Assembly: GCA_016189965.1 (NCBI GenBank)
Contig: JACPRL010000030.1
Span: forward strand, 1-9,971
Direction: 5' to 3'
From: Acidobacteriota bacterium
GTDB lineage: Bacteria; Acidobacteriota; Terriglobia; Acidiferrales; 2-02-FULL-67-57
Length of the DNA stretch: 9,971 bases
In this document: one piece after another, positions 6,089-9,971 of the stretch
How positions within the stretch are numbered: position 1 is the first letter of the stretch
Layout: each line of letters begins with the position of its first letter
The notes under the pieces: model-generated
Databases searched by the model: none
Told to the model about the DNA's origin: nothing
Seen by the model: the letters and a program-made list of their open reading frames with translations, nothing else
Position numbers and translations under genes: made by a program

Positions 6089-7018
6089 ATGCAGGAACTG
6101 GCGGGCCTTCAGCGGAAACTCGGCGCTTCCCTGCTCCTCCTGCTGCTGGGCGTCGTCCCGCTGTTGGGTGGCGAAGGCGCCGCGGCAAGCGATGCGGCGC
6201 TCGAGCCCGAGCTGGTCAACCTGCTTCCCGCGCCACCGCAGGCGCCGGAGCGGCTGCGCATCGTTTCCTTCAACGTCCATTACGCCCGCGACCTGGCGGC
6301 GCTGGTGGAAACATTCAGCCAGCATCCGGAACTGAAGGCGGCCGACATTTTTCTGCTGCAGGAGGTCGAGAGTTATCCAGCGGAAGGCGCCAGCCGCACG
6401 CGCAAGCTCGCCGAAGCCCTGCGTCTCAACTACGTCTACGGCCCCGCCCGCCACACCGCGGAGGGCGGCACGCACGGGCTGGCCATCCTCAGCCGCTTCC
6501 CGCTCGGCGACGTCCGGGTGATTCCCTTGCCGCGGAACAACCTGATTCGCAAGACCCGGCGGCGCATCGCGCTGGCCGCCACGGCGGACGTGGCCGGGCG
6601 GCCGCTGCGGCTCTACAACGTGCACCTCGACACGCGCATCAATACGCGCGCCCGGCTGGAGCAGCTCCGGCCGGTCCTCGCGGCGGCGCGCGAACAGCCC
6701 GTCGCCGAAGTCGTGGTGGGCGGCGACTTCAACACCAACCCGCTCTACTGGCTGCTGCCCATCCTGCCCGTCTTCCGCTCCAACCAGGCCAAAGCGGTGG
6801 ACGAGTTCATGAAGGAGAACGGCTTCGCGGCGCCGTTCAGGGAAGCGGGCACGACGAGCAACAAGGCTCTGGCGAAGTTCCGTCTTGATTCCATCTACAC
6901 CCGGGGCCTGAGGGTTGGCGCGTTTGCGGTGGCACGGGAGGTCAAGGTGTCCGACCATTTCCCTTTGTGGGTCGAGGTGGGCTGGCCGCCGGAAGAGCAC
7001 GCCCAGCATGAGCCATGA
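6089..7018 (+). CDS. Exported endonuclease/exonuclease/phosphatase-fold protein
   Basis: Metal-dependent phosphodiesterase/phosphatase-fold protein (EEP superfamily, the DNase I / exonuclease III / sphingomyelinase fold), 309 residues. An N-terminal hydrophobic stretch (about 11-27, LGASLLLLLLGVVPLL) followed by small residues looks like a signal peptide, so it probably acts in the periplasm or outside. Superfamily motifs run in order: FNVHYARD with Asn62, FLLQEVES with Glu92 (metal ligand), HGLAILSRFPLG (129-140), NVHLDTR with His179, GGDFNTNP with Asp213 and Asn215, FRLDSIYTRG with Asp267, and SDHFPLWVEV with Asp289 and catalytic His290. All are intact. The LNYVYGPARHTAEGGTHG segment is typical of the uncharacterised bacterial exported members, where the substrate may be nucleic acid, phospholipid or inositol phosphate; the sequence does not decide. 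The longer frame from 5990 is rejected on the ribosome site and promoter. Confidence 0.92.
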   Translation: MQELAGLQRKLGASLLLLLLGVVPLLGGEGAAASDAALEPELVNLLPAPPQAPERLRIVSFNVHYARDLAALVETFSQHPELKAADIFLLQEVESYPAEGASRTRKLAEALRLNYVYGPARHTAEGGTHGLAILSRFPLGDVRVIPLPRNNLIRKTRRRIALAATADVAGRPLRLYNVHLDTRINTRARLEQLRPVLAAAREQPVAEVVVGGDFNTNPLYWLLPILPVFRSNQAKAVDEFMKENGFAAPFREAGTTSNKALAKFRLDSIYTRGLRVGAFAVAREVKVSDHFPLWVEVGWPPEEHAQHEP

Positions 7019-7032
7019 AGCCACGGCCCCAC

Positions 7033-7065
7033 TGCTGCCCTGCGGCAGCAAAGGCTCTAGAGCCT
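7033..7065 (+). terminator. Tandem hairpins after the EEP-family gene, possible terminator
   Basis: TGCTGCC (7033-7039) pairs with GGCAGCA (7044-7050) around a four-base loop. Immediately after it, AGGCTCTAGAGCCT (7052-7065) is a perfect 14-bp palindrome. Both lie within 50 bases of the stop codon. There is no T-run, so a classic intrinsic terminator is not supported; they may protect the 3' end or be Rho-linked. Confidence 0.3.
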
Positions 7066-7106
7066 GGTGCAGAACCGCGTTGAAGAGGCCAATTCGGGGC
7101 AGGGGG

Positions 7107-7153
7107 AAAAGCAGATCCCTCGCCGCCAAGGCAAGCAAGGGCTCGGGATGACA
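7107..7153 (+). repeat. Dispersed repeat, CAGATCCCTCGCC..CTCGGGATGACA type, copy B
   Basis: It begins AAAAGCAGATCCCTCGCC, one base different from 5952-5969, and ends GGCTCGGGATGACA, close to the end of copy A. The middle (about 7125-7139) differs from copy A and has lost the 14-bp palindrome. Confidence 0.6.
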
Positions 7154-7279
7154 AGAAATGGAGGAGGCAAGCAGAAGAAGGATAGGAGGCGTTGGCTCTT
7201 GGAATAGCTTCTAGAGGGTCCGTTAGCCAAATAGGTGACACACACGGAGTCGGCAGTTCACGAAGAAGGCGTAACCTCA

Positions 7280-7333
7280 GGGGCTAAAGCCCCGTCTTTC
7301 TTGCTGCTTTTACAGCACGGCTGAAGCCGTGCC
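7280..7333. repeat. Two-hairpin intergenic element (GGGGCTAAAGCCCC + GCACGGCTGAAGCCGTGC)
   Basis: First palindrome: GGGGCTAAAGCCCC (7280-7293). Second: GCACGGCT/AGCCGTGC with a GA centre (7315-7332). They are joined by a pyrimidine-rich linker, GTCTTTCTTGCTGCTTTT. Read on the plus strand, the first hairpin plus the T-rich linker could act as a terminator for the EEP-family gene. I recall the same pair of palindromes as a frequent spacer element in Acidobacteriota; that is memory, not a search. The second hairpin is related to the split inverted repeat at 5860-5939. Confidence 0.6.
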
Positions 7334-7433
7334 CTGACGTATGTGCCACTTTCGTCGGTAACGCAGCATCAAGAGAAATGCTTTGCTCTTCTGACTTAAT
7401 TGGGGCCGAGTGCCGTGGGAGATTCAGTTTCAG

Positions 7434-9125
7434 CTAGCGCGCTTCGATCTCGTAGGGCATCAGGACCACGGGCTCGCGCCACAAACGGACTGCGGGCGAA
7501 TCGAGCAGGTTGCGCGGCGTGGGCAGGACGACGCCGCTACGCACCTGGAAGAACTCCTGAATCTGCTCCCACGCCGTCTTGCCACGGGGGAAGATCTCGT
7601 ACTGCACCGCCTGGTCGGGGGGAATCTGCGCCAGCTGCTTCGCCAGGGCCACCGCCTGCTCCAAACCGCCGAGCTCATCCACCAGCTTCAACTCCAGCGC
7701 CTGCGAGCCCAGCCAGACGCGACCTTTGGCGATGCGGTGCACCTCCTCGCGCGGCAGCCCGCGGCCGTTGGAGACGCCGTCGAGGAAGTTGTCGTAGATG
7801 TACTGCATAAACTCCTTCACCTGCTCGCGCTGCTCCGGCGTGAAATTCTCGAAGGGATAGAAAAGCGTGGCATTCGGCGTCAGCGCCACGTAGTCCTTGG
7901 TCATTCCGAGCAGTTCGTAGAACCCTTTGACGTTCATCTTGCCGAAGACGACGCCGATGGAGCCGGTGAGCGTGCCGGGGTCGGCGACAATCTTGTTGGC
8001 CGACATGGAAATCCAGTAGCCGCCCGAGGCGGCGACGTCGGACATCGAGACGACCACAGGTTTCTTTTCTTTGGCGCGGATGACTTCGCGGCGGATGATT
8101 TCCGAGGCGACGGCGGAGCCGCCGGGGCTGTCGACACGAAAGACGATGGCCTTAATGGAATCATCGTCGCGGGCGGCGCGCAGGGCTTCGGCGATGGTTG
8201 TGGAGCCGAGGTAGCGGCCGGCCGAAGGGTCGTAGCCGCTGCGGCCGGTGAGGATGGTGCCCGTGGCATGGACGATGGCGATTTTTGGCCCCGTGGCCTC
8301 GCGGCTCCGCTCGGCGTAGGCCTCGGCGTTCATCGTATTCAGCTCGTCACTGCCGGCTTTCTGTTTCAGCAAGTCGCGGTACTGGTCGTAGTAGAGCAGT
8401 TTGTCAACCAACTTCTTTTCCACCGCTTTGTCGGCCAGGAAGGGGCCTTCCCGCAACAGTTGCTCCACCACCTCCGGCTGCAACGACCGCCCCCGGGCAA
8501 TCCCCTCCACCATCTGCTGCTGCCAGGCGGTCACGACCGAGGTCACCACCTCGCGGTGGGCCGGAGTGTATTTTTTCTCTGTGAAAACGTTCCGGGCTGT
8601 CTTGTATTCGGCGATGCCGTAAAGGTCGGGATAGATGTGGAGTTTGTCGAGCGTGCCGCGCAGGAACGTCGAATGGCCCATGAGGCCGGTGAGGAACACA
8701 CCGCTGGTCGGAGTCAGGTAGACTTCCGGGCAGGCGCTGGCCAGGTAGTAGCTGCGATTGCTGGACTCTTCCAGATAGGCGGTGCAGAACTTGCCGCTGG
8801 CCACAAAGTCGGCCAGCTTGGTGCGCAGCTCCTGCAACTTGCCGAAGTTCATCTGCGCCTCGTCGATCTCGAGCGACACCCCCACGATGCGGTCGTCGCG
8901 CTTGGCGCGGTCGAGGGCTTCGAGGAGGTCGCGGAGGACGGTGACCTCGCCCTCCCAGAAGCGTGCGCTCAGGTCGGGCCAGTCCTCCTCCGCCACGGGC
9001 TTATCGAGGGTCAGGCGCAAGACGGTCTGGGCAGGAATCCGCTGGCTCCACTGGCCGATGATGACCAGCGCCACCACCAGCAGCAGAATGAGGATCAGAA
9101 TTGCACGGCCGACTCGTACTGCCAT
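7434..9125 (-). CDS. sppA: Signal peptide peptidase SppA, two-domain (67K-type) S49 serine protease
   Basis: Inner-membrane serine protease that degrades cleaved signal peptides and other membrane-embedded peptides. It has 563 residues, a little shorter than E. coli SppA (618). One N-terminal membrane segment lies at about 7-24 (RAILILILLLVVALVII). The N-terminal S49 domain (about 60-250) has GKFCTAYLEESSNRSYYLAS and Lys175 in GIAEYKTARN, matching the general base Lys209 of E. coli. The C-terminal S49 domain (about 280-490) has VFRVDSPGGSAVASEIIR, nucleophile Ser367 in SDVAASGGYWIS, and DPGTLTGSIGVVFGKMN, then GRVWLGSQALELKLVDELGG. The catalytic dyad is therefore complete and split across the two repeats, as in the active long form. 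The ATG at 9125 is chosen over the frame extension to 9278 because AAGGAGGG sits six bases before it and the membrane segment then begins the protein. It has its own candidate promoter and no operon partner. Confidence 0.97.
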   Translation of the reverse strand: MAVRVGRAILILILLLVVALVIIGQWSQRIPAQTVLRLTLDKPVAEEDWPDLSARFWEGEVTVLRDLLEALDRAKRDDRIVGVSLEIDEAQMNFGKLQELRTKLADFVASGKFCTAYLEESSNRSYYLASACPEVYLTPTSGVFLTGLMGHSTFLRGTLDKLHIYPDLYGIAEYKTARNVFTEKKYTPAHREVVTSVVTAWQQQMVEGIARGRSLQPEVVEQLLREGPFLADKAVEKKLVDKLLYYDQYRDLLKQKAGSDELNTMNAEAYAERSREATGPKIAIVHATGTILTGRSGYDPSAGRYLGSTTIAEALRAARDDDSIKAIVFRVDSPGGSAVASEIIRREVIRAKEKKPVVVSMSDVAASGGYWISMSANKIVADPGTLTGSIGVVFGKMNVKGFYELLGMTKDYVALTPNATLFYPFENFTPEQREQVKEFMQYIYDNFLDGVSNGRGLPREEVHRIAKGRVWLGSQALELKLVDELGGLEQAVALAKQLAQIPPDQAVQYEIFPRGKTAWEQIQEFFQVRSGVVLPTPRNLLDSPAVRLWREPVVLMPYEIEAR

Positions 9126-9131
9126 GGGAAA

Positions 9132-9139
9132 CCCTCCTT
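9132..9139 (-). promoter_or_regulatory. Ribosome binding site of sppA
   Basis: Minus-strand AAGGAGGG, a near-perfect anti-16S match, six bases before the ATG at 9125. It fixes the start. Confidence 0.8.
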
Positions 9140-9164
9140 GGCAAATCTCAAGAAAGTCAAACTC

Positions 9165-9193
9165 ATCGTAGGCCAGCCGGGCCCGGGCGTCAA
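9165..9193 (-). promoter_or_regulatory. Candidate sigma70-type promoter for sppA
   Basis: On the minus strand TTGACG (9193-9188, five of six consensus positions), a 17-base spacer and TACGAT (9170-9165, four of six). Transcription would start near 9158, leaving a leader of about 33 bases with the strong ribosome site. The spacer is almost pure G/C and contains the palindrome CCGGGCCCGG (9177-9186). Confidence 0.5.
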
Positions 9194-9282
9194 CCCGGCC
9201 GCGGGGGAAGCGACCAGTGAAAGGACAGCGCGCTCGGCCAGCGGACGGCCACCGAGGCGGCGGGGCCCGGCGGAGCACCGTG

Positions 9283-9313
9283 CCAGGGATGCTTCGCTTC
9301 GCTCAGCATGACA
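9283..9313 (+). repeat. Dispersed repeat, CTTCGCTTCGCTCAGCATGACA type, copy C
   Basis: It contains GCTTCGCTTCGCTCAGCATGACA after CCAGGGAT. Its end, CGCTCAGCATGACA (9300-9313), matches the ends of copies A (5982-5995) and B (7140-7153). The ATG of the longest open frame of the next gene is inside it. Confidence 0.55.
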
Positions 9314-9321
9314 GATGGGGG

Positions 9322-9327
9322 TACAAT
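9322..9327 (+). promoter_or_regulatory. Possible -10 element of the 9338 gene
   Basis: TACAAT matches five of six positions of the -10 consensus, right after the repeat at 9283-9313. No good -35 is found. A start near 9334 would make the GTG at 9338 nearly leaderless. Confidence 0.3.
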
Positions 9328-9337
9328 CCGGGCGACC

Positions 9338-9712
9338 GTGGCCGCTCCCCATCGCGCCTCGCTGATTAATCTTCCGCACGCCCATACCATTGTCGGCCGG
9401 CTGGTGCGCTGGTTCGAGGGCCAGCCGGAACAGGAACCGTTCGAGCAGAGCGAACTCCGCGGCCTGCTCAGCAAACTCGATCGCTGCCTCCGCCCCTACC
9501 CCGAAGACCCGCCGGACAACGTGGCCCTGGCGGTGGCCGATGAAGTCGCTCAGGTGGCCCGGGCGGTGGTTGAGGAGATTGAGCGAACCCCCTACCGGGG
9601 CGACCGCCTGGGGCAGTGCGTGCGCAATCTCTTTGAGTGCCTCGGGCTCTCCGCCGAAGGCGGCGAGCTCTCGCTGCGCTGCGGCGAGCGCCCCGACTCT
9701 CCGCTGCGCTGA
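9338..9712 (+). CDS. Hypothetical protein, about 124 residues, family not recognised
   Basis: I do not recognise this family. The protein is mostly predicted helical and acidic in the middle: HTIVGRLVRWFEGQPEQEPF (about 16-35), a basic/leucine-rich SELRGLLSKLDRC, a proline turn YPEDPPDN (54-61), then a long amphipathic helix VALAVADEVAQVARAVVEEI (62-81) and GDRLGQCVRNLFECLGL. It has four cysteines (50, 94, 101, 115), no signal peptide and no membrane segment, so it is probably cytosolic. The frame can be extended to an ATG at 9308, but that ATG is part of a dispersed repeat and would lie upstream of the candidate transcription start, so GTG at 9338 is preferred. No clear Shine-Dalgarno exists for either. 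It is divergent from sppA and ends 10 bases before an outer-membrane protein gene, suggesting co-transcription. Coding status is supported mainly by the open frame and spacing. Confidence 0.65.
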   Translation: MAAPHRASLINLPHAHTIVGRLVRWFEGQPEQEPFEQSELRGLLSKLDRCLRPYPEDPPDNVALAVADEVAQVARAVVEEIERTPYRGDRLGQCVRNLFECLGLSAEGGELSLRCGERPDSPLR

Positions 9713-9722
9713 CCTGCGTGCT

Positions 9723-9971
9723 ATGCTCGCGCCGAAAGCTCGCGTGAGCCACGGATTCCAGCGCTACCGGCGTGGGTCGGGAAGGGCCATTTCCGCCCTC
9801 GCCCTGGGGATGCTGCTTCCCGGCGCGGCGCTGGCGCAACAACCGTCGCCGTCACCGGTCCCGACGCCGCCGCCAAGACTGCTCCAGGACGAGCTGGACC
9901 TGCAGGCCAATGCCAACGTGGTCCAGGGTTCGGGCGCTCGGGCCCTGGGCATGGGCGGCGCCTTCCTGGCC
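9723..9971 (+). CDS. Exported outer-membrane beta-barrel-like protein, N-terminal part (continues past window)
   Basis: Eighty-three residues are visible. A basic N-terminus (MLAPKARVSHGFQRYRRGSG) leads into a hydrophobic stretch AISALALGMLLPGAALA, which ends in an A-L-A signal peptidase I site before QQ. A Pro/Ser/Thr linker (QQPSPSPVPTPPP) follows, then LDLQANANVVQGSGARALGM and GGAFLA. The 'GARALGMGGAF' block at the mature N-terminus is typical of FadL/OmpP1-like, PorV-like and UPF0164 outer-membrane proteins, where it begins the barrel or its plug; which of these cannot be told from the fragment. The ATG at 9723 has no clear ribosome site, and a GTG at 9744 is another option. It starts 10 bases after the small hypothetical gene, so coupling is possible. 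Confidence 0.75.
   Translation, partial: MLAPKARVSHGFQRYRRGSGRAISALALGMLLPGAALAQQPSPSPVPTPPPRLLQDELDLQANANVVQGSGARALGMGGAFLA

Larger units (their letters stand above)
7019..7433. other. 415-base convergent spacer between EEP-family gene and sppA
   Basis: Both flanking genes end here. No open frame with family similarity, ribosome site or tRNA-like fold was seen. It contains two hairpins just after the EEP-family stop, one dispersed repeat (7107-7153) and a two-hairpin element (7280-7333), listed separately. An imperfect AAGAG/CTCTT inverted repeat at 7371-7390 lies about 45 bases beyond the sppA stop. The stretches 7154-7279 and 7391-7433 show nothing recognisable. Confidence 0.7.

Noticed and set aside
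5897..7138. Minus-strand open frame of 413 codons opposite the EEP-family gene
   Set aside because: Antisense to a gene with all EEP motifs. Its C-terminal part is translated repeat DNA (CHSEARSFGARN-type peptide).
7410..9311. Plus-strand open frame of 633 codons opposite sppA
   Set aside because: It mirrors the SppA gene, which has both catalytic residues and a strong ribosome site. The opposite frame is open because of high third-position GC.
9412..9430. tRNA T-arm-like GGTTCGAG
   Set aside because: It lies inside the 9338 reading frame, and no acceptor stem, anticodon arm or CCA could be placed around it.
9668..9711. Short direct repeat CTCTCGCTGCGCTG / CTCTCCGCTGCGCTG at the end of the 9338 gene
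   Set aside because: Only about 14 bases in a high-GC coding end; could be chance or a worn dispersed repeat, and nothing depends on it.
1..9971. Defence island, CRISPR array, phage or transposase genes
   Set aside because: Every long open frame on both strands was considered; none shows integrase, transposase, nuclease-defence or toxin-antitoxin motifs, and no regularly spaced repeats were found.

Overview
This is a GC-rich bacterial window with tightly packed genes on both strands, inner-membrane/periplasm machinery and an outer-membrane beta-barrel start, so the organism is Gram-negative. The short palindromic repeats between genes (GGGGCTAAAGCCCC and GCACGGCTGAAGCCGTGC hairpins, 'CTTCGCT..CTCAGxATGACA' units, 'CCCTTCGACTACGCTCAGGGCAAGC' units), together with the gene content, suggest an Acidobacteriota genome. 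That assignment is inference from memory of similar repeats, not from a search.

Left third (1-3421, minus strand): an export operon. A membrane-anchored HlyD/MacA-type periplasmic adaptor (2216-3421) is followed after 18 nt by a MacB/FtsX-type ABC permease (911-2197), whose stop codon directly abuts the ATG of a second, paralogous permease (1-910, running off the window). Neither permease carries an ATPase domain, so the ATPase should be encoded beyond position 1 or elsewhere. Upstream on the same strand is a small membrane protein of the DUF962/Mpo1-like family (3649-3993).

Middle (4228-7018, plus strand): a group II PLP-dependent aromatic amino acid decarboxylase, divergent from the DUF962 gene, then a 328-base repeat-filled spacer, then an exported endonuclease/exonuclease/phosphatase-fold protein. 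A 415-base convergent spacer (7019-7433) follows, also holding dispersed repeats and hairpins.

Right third (7434-9971): a two-domain signal peptide peptidase SppA on the minus strand, divergent from a small unrecognised protein (9338-9712, plus). Ten bases later comes the beginning of an exported beta-barrel-like outer-membrane protein that continues past the window.

No RNA gene, insertion sequence, CRISPR array, phage gene or defence system was recognised. The genes are mostly ordinary housekeeping or envelope families. The most unusual material is the layered repeat DNA in the two long spacers, including a palindrome that appears to be split by another repeat, and the decarboxylase, which keeps every catalytic residue checked but has Arg after the PLP lysine where Trp is usual.
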